64,000 nt of DNA from QHVT01 sp035999335 (GTDB lineage: Bacteria; Acidobacteriota; Thermoanaerobaculia; Gp7-AA8), in the NCBI GenBank assembly GCA_035999335.1, contig DASYGV010000082.1, forward strand, positions 8,485-72,484. Direction: 5' to 3'. The notes beneath the pieces are model-generated. The model ran no database searches, was not told where the DNA came from, and worked only from the letters and a program-made list of their open reading frames with translations. Position 1 is the stretch's first letter. Every line of letters starts with the position of its first letter. Below are positions 1 to 7,099 of the stretch, in pieces. Position numbers and translations under genes: made by a program.

Positions 1-815
1 GCCTCGACCACCGCGTAGACCGTGCTCGGTCGTGAAGGCGCGACCGCGACGGCGATGCGCCCGAGGTGGCCGGAGGGAAGGCCGTTCTTCAGCTTCGTCC
101 AGGTCTCGCCGCCGTCGGTGCTGCGATAGAGACCGCTGCCCGGACCGCCGGAGGTGAAGAAGTCGGGCTGGCGGCGGAACTGCCACATCGCCGCGTAGAG
201 AATCTGAGGCTCGCCCGGATCCATGCTGATGTCCGCGCAGCCGCTGTTGGCGTCGACGTAGAGGACCTTCTTCCAGGTCTTGCCGCCGTCGTTCGTGCGG
301 AAGACGCCGCGTTCTTCGTTCGCGTTCCAGAGATGGCCCGTCGCGCAGACGAAGACGGTGTCGGACTTCTTCGGATCGATGGCGATGCGCGAGATGTGCT
401 CGCTGTCGGCGAGACCCACGTTCGTCCAGGTCGCGCCGCCGTCGGTGGTCTTGTAGACGCCGTCGCCGACGGAGACGGAGTTGCGCACCCACGACTCGCC
501 TGTGCCGACCCAAACATTCTCGGGCTTCGACTTGTCGATCGCCACCGCGCCGATGGACTGGATGTGCTGATCGAAGACGGGCTTGAAGGTCGTGCCGTGA
601 TCGGTCGACTTCCACACTCCGCCGCTGGCCGCGCCGACGTAGATCGTCGCCGGCGAGTCGCCGGTTCCGTCGATCGCCGCGATGCGCCCACCCATCACCG
701 CCGGCCCGATCGAGCGCGCACGAAGGCCGCCGAGGGTGGAGGAGTCGAGCTTGAGGTCGTCTTGGGCAGCGAGGGGAAGGGTGAGCAGGAGAGCGGCGAA
801 GATCGTCTTACGCAT
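1..815 (-). CDS. Secreted BNR-repeat (VPS10/sortilin-like) protein, 3' end outside window
   Basis: The first 271 codons are visible; the gene runs off the left edge. It begins MRKTIFAALLLTLPLAAQ, a short Sec signal peptide, so the product is exported. At least four Asp-box motifs follow (STDHGTTF, TTDGGATW, TNDGGKTW, STDGGETW), each the tip of a beta-propeller blade, separated by hydrophobic stretches such as IGAVAID and ISRIAID. Proteins of this build, usually about 1000 residues, are common in Acidobacteria and are often labelled glycosyl hydrolase or VPS10-domain proteins. No catalytic residues can be identified here, so a sugar-cleaving role is not supported. The start codon at 815 is the only one that gives a signal peptide. 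No clear Shine-Dalgarno precedes it. Confidence 0.85.
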   Translation of the reverse strand, partial: MRKTIFAALLLTLPLAAQDDLKLDSSTLGGLRARSIGPAVMGGRIAAIDGTGDSPATIYVGAASGGVWKSTDHGTTFKPVFDQHIQSIGAVAIDKSKPENVWVGTGESWVRNSVSVGDGVYKTTDGGATWTNVGLADSEHISRIAIDPKKSDTVFVCATGHLWNANEERGVFRTNDGGKTWKKVLYVDANSGCADISMDPGEPQILYAAMWQFRRQPDFFTSGGPGSGLYRSTDGGETWTKLKNGLPSGHLGRIAVAVAPSRPSTVYAVVE

Positions 816-826
816 AGTGCTCGAGA

Positions 827-911
827 GGTGCTGGGTGCTGAGTGCTGAGTGCTGAGTGCTGAGTCCCGCCCGCCCGGCGTACTCAGCACCCAGAACTCAG
901 CACCCAGCACT
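827..911. repeat. Inverted repeat made of heptamer tandem units (gtgctga)
   Basis: The left arm (827-864) is about five tandem copies of the 7-mer gtgctga with small variants. A 16-base GC-rich spacer follows, then a right arm (881-911) of complementary copies (actcagcaccc). Over 31 nt the arms pair with four mismatches. It fills the space between the LolA-like gene and the BNR gene, both on the minus strand, and could act as an RNA hairpin. Confidence 0.8.
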
Positions 912-916
912 CGTCG

Positions 917-1669
917 TTACTGCTTCACAGCCTCCGCGGCCGGCTTCACCGCGGGCATCTTGAACGCGGCGTCATCGATCTCCACGTTGAGCTCTGCTTT
1001 TTCGATCGTGATGGACTGGCCGGCGGGAGCGCCCTTCGCTTTCATCTCGATGGAAAAGGGCATGAGCAGGCCTTCGACTTCCTGGTAGTTGCCGAGGGTC
1101 GTCTCGCCTTCGATCTCCTGGCCCTGCATCTTCCGCTTCGCTTCCATCTTCACCTCGAGGAATGTCTCGGCGTCGATGTAGACGAGGGTCTCGTTGCCTT
1201 CTTTCGTCGTCAACTTGACCTTGTACGTGGGCGTGCCTTCGACGTCGGCCTTGCCGAGGAGCTCGACCTTGTTGCCCTTCTTCGCGTAGTCGACGAAGGG
1301 ACCGTCGAAGTCCGCCTGGTCCTTGAATTCCTTGAGCATGTCGCCCGACATGGCCTCAGGGTCCTTCTTGCCCATGAACGGCATGACCATCCAGCCGGTG
1401 GCGCCGTCGTAGGCCTGCACGCCGGTCATGCCCTGGATCGTGAACTCCATCTTCACCATCTCCGGGCGCTTCTTGGCCATGATGAAGGCCGCTTCCATAC
1501 CGCCCATCGAGAGCTTGCCGTTGAAGCGCATGGTCTTCACCTTCTGCAGCTTCTCGAGACCGCCGCGGGCTTCGGTGTTCTTGGCCAGGATCTCATCGAC
1601 CGTCAGTTCGGCGGCCTGGAGGGAAAACGCGAACAGCAGAGCTGCCGCGAGAGTGAGGGTTTTTCGCAT
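917..1669 (-). CDS. LolA-like outer-membrane lipoprotein-sorting family protein
   Basis: A 250-residue exported protein. The start at 1669 is preceded by a good ribosome binding site (aaaggag, 6-7 bases upstream) and gives the signal peptide MRKTLTLAAALLFAFSLQAA. The mature part starts LTVDEILAKNTEARGG, the usual opening of LolA/LppX-fold proteins in this phylum, and contains repeated beta-strand pairs with acyl-chain-binding character (VKTMRFNGKLSMGG, MVKMEFTIQGM, TYKVKLTTKEG, ETFLEVKMEAKR). This half-barrel fold carries lipid-modified cargo across the periplasm. No LolB or LolCDE gene is nearby, so transport of a particular lipoprotein is inference. A -10-like tacaat lies about 33 bases upstream of the start. 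Confidence 0.75.
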   Translation of the reverse strand: MRKTLTLAAALLFAFSLQAAELTVDEILAKNTEARGGLEKLQKVKTMRFNGKLSMGGMEAAFIMAKKRPEMVKMEFTIQGMTGVQAYDGATGWMVMPFMGKKDPEAMSGDMLKEFKDQADFDGPFVDYAKKGNKVELLGKADVEGTPTYKVKLTTKEGNETLVYIDAETFLEVKMEAKRKMQGQEIEGETTLGNYQEVEGLLMPFSIEMKAKGAPAGQSITIEKAELNVEIDDAAFKMPAVKPAAEAVKQ

Positions 1670-1726
1670 TCGATTCTCCTTTGGACTTGGTTGGCGGATT
1701 GTACGTGGAAGGATCAACGAAGGTTG

Positions 1727-3388
1727 CTACGAGACGATTTCCGTGAGGCCGCGCAGGAAGCGCTCGACGAGCACGGCATCGAACTGCGATCCCGCGCCCT
1801 CGCGGAGGCGTTTGGCGGCCTGGTCCGGGCTGATCGGCGTCTGATACGTCTCGCGTGAGGTCATCGCCACCCAGGCGTCCGCGATCTGCAGGACGCGCGC
1901 GGCGAGCGGGATCTGCTGACCGCTGAGGTGGCTGGGATAGCCTTTTCCGTCGACGCGCTCGTGATGGCGCAATACGGCCTGGGCGATGTCGGCGCCGAGG
2001 ATCGGCTCGACGACGGCGGCGCCGACCACCGGATGCTCCGCCAGTCCACGCAACTCCTCGGGGGTGAGGCTCGGACGGCGATAGAGCCGCTCGTAGTCGA
2101 GCAGCCGCAGACCGACGTCGTGTACGAGCGCGGACACGCGGATCGTCTCCACCTGCGCAGGCGGAAGGTCGAGAGCGCGCGCGAAGCGCTGCGCGATGAC
2201 CGCGACTTCGCGCGAGTGCTCGGCGAGATCGGGATACTTCGTGAAGTCGGGCTCGAGCAGGCGCTCGGCGATGAGCGCGCGCTCGCTGCGTCCGGACGCA
2301 CTGGAGATCGTCGACTCGACGGTCTGCTCGAGTTGCCTCAGCAGCGTCTTCAGCGAGCGCTGGGACTGTGCGTCGGGCTGGTGATCGAAGGCGACGGTGA
2401 GGACGAGTCCTTCGACGGAGAAGACGTTCACGTGCGCGCTGAAGGTCGGGCCGAGCGCGCCGATCTCAGCGAACGGCTCGCCGAACGGATAGATGATCTG
2501 CGGACGCATGAGCAAGCGCGTCTGATTCGTCCGCTTGAGCCACGCCTCCAGATGCGCCTGGAGTCTTTCGACCGCGGCATCGGTGATGGTGTGCCGCGCG
2601 ACCATGAGCTGCGGGTTGTTGACGTGACCGATCGCGCTGAACACGCCCAGAATCGCTCCTGGAATGGCCAGGACGGCAGGCAGGATCACGCGCACGGAAT
2701 CGAGATCGACGTCGTTCAGCATGCGCGTGCCGGTCTCACGCGAGAGCTGCCGCCTGGACATGAACTGCCGCGCGGCCTCGATCGCGCGCGTAGCGTCGGC
2801 GGAGAACACGCCTTCCGGACGCGAAGGCTCCTTCGCGGGCGCCGCGGCCGAAGGAAGCGTGAGTGCCGGGATTCCGCGCGGCGTCGGCATCGTCGCGGGC
2901 GGGAGTTGGTCCTCGACCAGCGCGATCGGTGCGAGGCCGAAGAGATTGTTCTTCGCCAGCACCTTGATCATGTCCTCGACGATCTTCTGCGCAGCGTCGA
3001 CGTCCGGCGAATCGAACGGCTTCTTTCCGGCCTTGTCGCGCATGTCGATGAAGCCGATGAGGCGCCCGCGCGAGAAGATCGGCGCGGCCAGCATGCGATC
3101 GTTGCCCTGGCGGAAGAGCATCTCCGCGAAACGATGGTCCGAGTTGAGACCGTTCACGTAGAACGGCGTGCGCTTCACGGCCAGGCGGTCGACGAGGTCG
3201 TCGTTCGCGGTGACGATCTTCCGGTCCCCGACGTTGTACTGGTAGCTCGTCACGATCTCGTACCTTTTCTCGTTGAGATCGCGGGAAGTGGACAGATACA
3301 GCGCGGCTTTCGTCGCCTGTACGTGTTCGACGCAGCTATAGAGAATCTGCTTGAGCTGCGCCTCGATGGATTTGACCTCGAGCAGCAT
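1727..3388 (-). CDS. GAF domain HD-GYP phosphodiesterase
   Basis: Residues 1-150 look like a GAF sensor (EVKSIEAQLKQILYSCVEHV...). A middle region of unknown type (about 190-370) follows, and then an HD-GYP domain. The metal-binding HD is in ALVHDVGLRLLDY and the GYP signature is intact as HHERVDGKGYP, so hydrolysis of cyclic di-GMP is expected (family knowledge). The HD-GYP core ends at VERFLRGL near the C-terminus. An upstream in-frame ATG at 3439 would add 17 residues and overlap the VanZ-like gene by 35 bases; I prefer 3388, 16 bases after that gene's stop, though neither has a strong ribosome binding site. It is the only c-di-GMP hydrolase in the window, against two GGDEF synthases further right. 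Confidence 0.88.
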   Translation of the reverse strand: MLLEVKSIEAQLKQILYSCVEHVQATKAALYLSTSRDLNEKRYEIVTSYQYNVGDRKIVTANDDLVDRLAVKRTPFYVNGLNSDHRFAEMLFRQGNDRMLAAPIFSRGRLIGFIDMRDKAGKKPFDSPDVDAAQKIVEDMIKVLAKNNLFGLAPIALVEDQLPPATMPTPRGIPALTLPSAAAPAKEPSRPEGVFSADATRAIEAARQFMSRRQLSRETGTRMLNDVDLDSVRVILPAVLAIPGAILGVFSAIGHVNNPQLMVARHTITDAAVERLQAHLEAWLKRTNQTRLLMRPQIIYPFGEPFAEIGALGPTFSAHVNVFSVEGLVLTVAFDHQPDAQSQRSLKTLLRQLEQTVESTISSASGRSERALIAERLLEPDFTKYPDLAEHSREVAVIAQRFARALDLPPAQVETIRVSALVHDVGLRLLDYERLYRRPSLTPEELRGLAEHPVVGAAVVEPILGADIAQAVLRHHERVDGKGYPSHLSGQQIPLAARVLQIADAWVAMTSRETYQTPISPDQAAKRLREGAGSQFDAVLVERFLRGLTEIVS

Positions 3389-3404
3389 CGTTCGACGGAT
3401 CAGG

Positions 3405-3872
3405 TTACTCGAATTCGAAGCGAACACGGAGTCGGGCATGCCCTAACAGGGCGCCGAGCACCGTGCCGCTGGTGTTCCAGATGACGTCGTTGATATCGGC
3501 CACGCGCGATGGGAGAAAGTACTGCCAAGCCTCGATGCCGAGGGTGAAGGAAAAGCCGAGGAGGATCGTGAGGACGTAGGTTTGCATCGTCGGACGATCG
3601 ACGGTGTAGAAAGTAATGAACGCGAGAAAGCCCCACGGCACGAACAGCAGGACGTTGGCGATCATCGGGACCACGATCACCGCGAGGATGTGCGTCGAGA
3701 TCGGACGCTCGGCGAGGCGTTTGGCGAGGTAACGAAGATCGTCGAACGGGATAGGATCGAAGCTCTGGTAACTCCTGCCCGCCATCCAGACGGTGACGGA
3801 GACGATCGCGGCCGAGACCACCAGGAGGAGGAGGACGGTCAGGGGCTTTTTGATGACGACGTCTCGGGGCAT
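3405..3872 (-). CDS. VanZ-like family membrane protein
   Basis: A 155-residue membrane protein with about four hydrophobic segments. The VanZ signature is visible: NVLLFVPWGFL in the second half, then LGIEAWQYFLPSRVADINDV followed by NTSGTVLGALLG. VanZ proteins are associated with low-level teicoplanin resistance in enterococci, but most bacterial homologues have no known role. The start at 3872 lies 30 bases downstream of the TonB gene and shortly before the HD-GYP gene, so all three are probably one minus-strand transcript. A stem-loop sits in the gap before it. Confidence 0.85.
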   Translation of the reverse strand: MPRDVVIKKPLTVLLLLVVSAAIVSVTVWMAGRSYQSFDPIPFDDLRYLAKRLAERPISTHILAVIVVPMIANVLLFVPWGFLAFITFYTVDRPTMQTYVLTILLGFSFTLGIEAWQYFLPSRVADINDVIWNTSGTVLGALLGHARLRVRFEFE

Positions 3873-3874
3873 GG

Positions 3875-3903
3875 AGTCGACGAGTCTACAAGACTCGCCG
3901 ACT
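3875..3903. repeat. Stem-loop between TonB gene and VanZ-like gene
   Basis: Two 13-base arms (agtcgacgagtct and agactcgccgact) pair at 12 of 13 positions around the loop aca. The hairpin takes in the TonB stop codon and ends two or three bases before the VanZ start. With no U-tract it is not a classical terminator; it may modulate expression between the two genes. Confidence 0.55.
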
Positions 3904-4861
3904 ACGTCTGCGGGATCTCCATGTTGTAGTAGAACATGCAGGTCACCCGCTCGGTGGGATTCGGGAAGTCCTTCGGCAGGGGTTTGAGCGGCGACGAAAG
4001 CTCGATGGCCTTGCGCGCGGCCTGGTCGTACGGCGGGACGCCGGAGCTCTTCAGGATCGTGATGTCGCTGATGCGGCCGTCGCGGTGAATGGTGAAGCGG
4101 ATCGTGACCACGCCCTTCATCCCCGTGCGAATGATCTGGGGCATGTTCGCGTACCAGTTCACGCGGATGCGGCTGACCATGCTCTGCGCGTATTCGCCCC
4201 AGTCGTACCACTGCGTCTCGAAAGAGAGCGGTCCCTGCTCGGCGAAGCCCTGATCGCCGCCGATGCTCGCGAGGTCGATGCCGTCGCCTCCGCCCGCGAC
4301 CGCGTCCCGACCGGCCTGGCGAATGGCGCTGCGCCAGTCGACGATGCCGCTCGCGGAAGCTTTCGTCGGCTCGCGGTAGACAAGCGACGCGTCGCTCGGC
4401 GCGGTGCGCGCTTGGCCCGTCGTGGCTGCCGCGAAGGGATCGTTCTGCGGCTGCGCTCCCGGCGAGGCGGCGACGGCCTGTTGCTGTGGCCCGCCACGTC
4501 CGGCCGCCTGGCTGGGAGGCGTGTAGATTCTGCCGCCCTGGCCCGGGCGCGTCGTCGGCTGACTGCCGGTCGGCTCGGGCATGCTCGCTTTGCGATTTCG
4601 GTCGGAGAGCGGCGCGTTCATCGGCGCGCGCTCGACCGCGGGGCCGGGCGCCTCGACGAACTCACGCGGGTTCTGCTTCATCAATTCGATGTAGCGCGCG
4701 ATGGGCACGTCCTGCGGGGACGGCGGGATCGCTCTGTAGGAGCGGATGAACCAGATCAGCAGCAGCGCATGCAGAACGAGCGACACGACGACAGAGACGC
4801 TGAGGCCGCCGGCCTTCCTGCGTTCTTCCGCGACGACGACGAGATCGATCCGTTCCTGCAC
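3902..4861 (-). CDS. TonB family energy-transducing protein
   Basis: The protein has a short cytoplasmic N-terminus, one membrane helix (SVSVVVSLVLHALLLIWFI), a long Pro/Gly/Gln-rich periplasmic spacer and a C-terminal TonB domain. The domain is recognisable from KGVVTIRFTIHRDGRISDIT, SSGVPPYDQAARKAIE and the closing LPKDFPNPTERVTCMFYY. It would pass proton-motive energy to outer-membrane receptors such as the one at 60043. The start is uncertain. An ATG at 4960 would collide with the divergent DUF4013 gene at 4959, so I chose the in-frame GTG at 4861 (319 residues), which starts just before VQERIDLVVVAEERRKAGG. No ExbB or ExbD lies in the window. Confidence 0.8.
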   Translation of the reverse strand: MQERIDLVVVAEERRKAGGLSVSVVVSLVLHALLLIWFIRSYRAIPPSPQDVPIARYIELMKQNPREFVEAPGPAVERAPMNAPLSDRNRKASMPEPTGSQPTTRPGQGGRIYTPPSQAAGRGGPQQQAVAASPGAQPQNDPFAAATTGQARTAPSDASLVYREPTKASASGIVDWRSAIRQAGRDAVAGGGDGIDLASIGGDQGFAEQGPLSFETQWYDWGEYAQSMVSRIRVNWYANMPQIIRTGMKGVVTIRFTIHRDGRISDITILKSSGVPPYDQAARKAIELSSPLKPLPKDFPNPTERVTCMFYYNMEIPQT

Positions 4862-4946
4862 GGCGTTGGCTAGAAGGTGAGACGCGACAGCTTTCTTCCA
4901 AGTTTCACCGTTGTGACGTCCGAGAACTGTGACAGCGCTCCGCACG

Positions 4947-4952
4947 TACAAT
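4947..4952 (+). promoter_or_regulatory. -10 element of probable leaderless promoter (tacaat)
   Basis: The hexamer tacaat is followed by exactly six bases and then the ATG at 4959. That places the expected transcription start on the start codon itself. No Shine-Dalgarno is present. It is one of six starts in the window with the same spacing. Confidence 0.5.
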
Positions 4953-4958
4953 CTCTTC

Positions 4959-5678
4959 ATGAGTGACGCGCTGTCTCTTCCACCGCCGCCGGAGCCGCCT
5001 TCAGAGTCGAAGCAGCCGCAGTTCGATTTCGCGAAGCCCTTCTCTTATGTATTCGACGATCCCGACTGGGTAACGAAGATCCTGATCGGCGGGCTGTTCT
5101 ACATCGCCGGGTTCCTCATCATCGGCTGGTTCTTCATTCTCGGATACGTTGCCAAAACGGCCCGCAACATCATCGCCGACCAGGCGCGTCCGCTGCCCGA
5201 GTGGGAGAACCTCGGCGATTTCTTCAACGAAGGGTTGCGGCTGTTCGGCGTGATGCTGGTGATCGTCCTGCCGATGGTCGCGCTCGCGGTCGGGATCATG
5301 ATTCCCGCGGGGATCCTCGGCTCGGTCGACAATGAAGGGGTGGCGGCGCTCGGAAGCCTCATGAGCGGGTGCATCGTCTGTATCTTCGTGCCGATCTCGC
5401 TCGCCGTGTGGTTTTTCATGCCGGGGATGCTGCTGTTCGCGGCGGTCGAGCAGCGCTTCGGCGCGGCGTTCGAGTTCCGCCGCATCTGGCCGTTCATCAA
5501 GCAGAACATCGGCAACTATTTGCTCGCACTCGTGGTGATGATCATTGCGCGATTCCTCGGCGGCTTCGGGATCATGCTGCTCTGCATCGGCGTCGTATTC
5601 ACGGGCTTCTGGTCGTTCCTCATCACGGCACACGGGTTCGCGCAGGTCTACCGGCTCGCCACACAACCCAAACCATGA
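4959..5678 (+). CDS. DUF4013 family membrane protein
   Basis: A 239-residue protein with a Pro-rich N-terminus (LPPPPEPPSES), the DUF4013-type opening FAKPFSYVFDDPDWVTKILIGG and about five hydrophobic helices. The family typically begins with this phrase, in which a short amphipathic helix precedes the first membrane segment. Its function is unknown. The gene overlaps the next one by four bases (atga), so the two are translationally coupled. The ATG at 4959 was chosen over an upstream in-frame ATG at 4929 because it fits the -10 element at 4947 and the family's N-terminus. Confidence 0.8.
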   Translation: MSDALSLPPPPEPPSESKQPQFDFAKPFSYVFDDPDWVTKILIGGLFYIAGFLIIGWFFILGYVAKTARNIIADQARPLPEWENLGDFFNEGLRLFGVMLVIVLPMVALAVGIMIPAGILGSVDNEGVAALGSLMSGCIVCIFVPISLAVWFFMPGMLLFAAVEQRFGAAFEFRRIWPFIKQNIGNYLLALVVMIIARFLGGFGIMLLCIGVVFTGFWSFLITAHGFAQVYRLATQPKP

Positions 5679-6142
5679 AGCGCGACACGAAGATCGTGCT
5701 GGCGTTCGTCGCCGCGATTCCGACGGCGATCCTCGGCGCGGCGACGCTGTGCACCTGGGCAATCGCGCAGGGCGCGTCGATGCAATGGCGGATGGTGTTC
5801 CGACTGATGTGTCACGGGAAGGTCGGGCGCTGTCTGGAGCTGTTCGGCGCGCCGATGCCGATCTGCGCGCGCTGCGTGGGGATCTACGGCGGGATGCTGA
5901 TCGGGATCCTGGCCTTCTGGGCCGTTCCGCTCTTGCGCGAGCGGGTCATGCGCGGCGTGGCGTTCGCGGCCGCGGCGCCGCTTGCACTGGATGGACTGAC
6001 CCAGCTCACGGGACTTCGCGAGAGCACGAACGAGTTGCGGATCGCCACCGGCGTCATCGCCGGTTTGGCCTTTGGTTTGTGGATTTTGAGCGCAGTCGAG
6101 CGTCGCGAAGACGGTTGTTCACACATTCTTGACCTGACCTGA
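5675..6142 (+). CDS. DUF2085 family membrane protein
   Basis: A 155-residue protein with three to four membrane segments. The DUF2085 hallmark is clear: MCHGKVGRCLELFG followed by PMPICARCVGIYGGMLIG, in which the cysteines and the CxRCxGIYGG block are the conserved features. Its function is unknown; the invariant Cys residues suggest metal or redox chemistry (inference). It starts on the ATGA overlap with the DUF4013 gene, so the pair is an operon. Confidence 0.82.
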   Translation: MKRDTKIVLAFVAAIPTAILGAATLCTWAIAQGASMQWRMVFRLMCHGKVGRCLELFGAPMPICARCVGIYGGMLIGILAFWAVPLLRERVMRGVAFAAAAPLALDGLTQLTGLRESTNELRIATGVIAGLAFGLWILSAVERREDGCSHILDLT

Positions 6143-6178
6143 CTGGTGGGTTAGTCTTCCGGGGCTCGTCCGAACATC

Positions 6179-6982
6179 ATGGCATTTCAGGGATCGCTCA
6201 AAGAATTGCCGCTCCCAGACATCATTCAGTTGGTGAGTGTCTCGGGCAAGACCGGCAAGTTCACACTCACCCGCGATGCCGATCGCGGCTACATCTTCCT
6301 CAAGAACGGGCAGATGGTCCACGCGACCATCGGCGATCTCGTGGGCGAGGAGGCGATTTATTCGCTGGCCATCTGGAATCACGGCGAGTTCCAATTCAGC
6401 CCCGGCGAGGACTCCGATCGCCAGACGATCACCAAATCGAACACGAACCTGCTGATGGAAGCCGCGCGCCGTCTCGACGAATGGCGCGTGCTGTCGAAGA
6501 AGATCCCGTCGGTCGAGTACGTCCCGGAGCTCCTGGCGCGCGAGAACCGGCACGAGCAAGTCACGCTGAATCCGCAGGAGTGGATGCTGATCACGAAGAT
6601 CAACGGCCACCGCTCGATCGTGGAGATCGGCCGCGCGTTGAACATGTCGTCGTTCGACGTCGCGAAGATCCTCTACGGCATGATCACGGGCGAGCTCGTG
6701 CAGTTAAAAAAAAAAGTTGATCGAGATCCCGATCAGGAAAACGGAGAGCTGGTCGACCTCGCCGCCCGCATTCGCGCCGTAGCCGAGGAGTTCATCGGCG
6801 ACACCGCGCACAAGACCATCGAGAAGCACTTCCTGCACGCCCTCGACGGCATCATGAGCGGCAACGGCCCGGAAGCCGTCGACGTGATGGTGCACGAGTT
6901 CGAGAAGACGGCCTCGCTCCTGCGCGGTCTCGCGATTACCGAGCAGCTTCGCTCGCGGATTGCGGAAGTGCGCGCGCTGTAG
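6179..6982 (+). CDS. DUF4388 domain protein with A10 slippage-prone tract
   Basis: A 267-residue soluble protein. Residues 1-95 are a DUF4388 domain (MAFQGSLKELPLPDIIQLVS, then TGKFTLTRD and GYIFLKNGQMVHA), a module found in bacterial signalling and gliding or adhesion regulators. Residues 118-180 look like a winged-helix extension (LNPQEWMLITKINGHRSIVE, MSSFDVAKILYGMITGELV). The last 80 residues are helical (HKTIEKHFLHALDGIM). Between the second and third parts the codons for Lys177-179 form a run of ten A residues. A -1 slip there meets a TGA immediately and would give a product of about 180 residues lacking the helical tail. The start has no clear Shine-Dalgarno. The gene stands alone, 36 bases after the DUF2085 gene. 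Confidence 0.8.
   Translation: MAFQGSLKELPLPDIIQLVSVSGKTGKFTLTRDADRGYIFLKNGQMVHATIGDLVGEEAIYSLAIWNHGEFQFSPGEDSDRQTITKSNTNLLMEAARRLDEWRVLSKKIPSVEYVPELLARENRHEQVTLNPQEWMLITKINGHRSIVEIGRALNMSSFDVAKILYGMITGELVQLKKKVDRDPDQENGELVDLAARIRAVAEEFIGDTAHKTIEKHFLHALDGIMSGNGPEAVDVMVHEFEKTASLLRGLAITEQLRSRIAEVRAL
6706..6715 (+). other. A10 homopolymer inside the DUF4388 gene
   Basis: The sequence reads tta-aaa-aaa-aaa-gtt-gat in frame. Sliding back one base gives aaa-aaa-aaa-agt-tga, an immediate stop. A ten-A run is exceptional in coding DNA of this base composition and is the kind of sequence used for transcriptional or ribosomal slippage. Confidence 0.6.
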
Positions 6983-6987
6983 CTTTT

Positions 6988-7099
6988 GAGTTTATCCCGC
7001 GCGTAGACGCGGGATCTCTGGAGCCCTCACGTTCAGCGTCATTTTGCTCGCTTAGCGAGAGGGCTCCGTAGATCCCGCGTCTCCGCGCGGGATAAACTT
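6988..7099. repeat. Paired inverted repeat, family A, full element
   Basis: The left arm starts gagtttatcccgcgcgtaga and continues through cgcgggatctctggagccctc. The right arm (7058-7099) is its near-perfect complement, ending gcgggataaactt. Each arm also carries an inner palindrome (cccgcg...cgcggg). Related copies lie at 29161-29273 (both arms) and 51957-51990 (one arm). The right half codes for the end of the neighbouring amidohydrolase. Confidence 0.85.

Noticed and set aside
66..848. Open frame on the plus strand opposite the BNR-repeat gene
   Set aside because: The minus strand has a signal peptide and four Asp-box motifs without any stop; the plus frame has no features and ends in the repeat region.
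827..911. Possible CRISPR array or prophage attachment site at the heptamer repeat
   Set aside because: The unit is 7 bases with no unique spacers, no cas gene is nearby and the arms are mirrored, which is not a CRISPR or att pattern.
3405..4211. VanZ-like protein of 268 residues starting at 4211
   Set aside because: The extra N-terminus is an out-of-frame reading of the TonB gene; the ATG at 3872 fits the family length.
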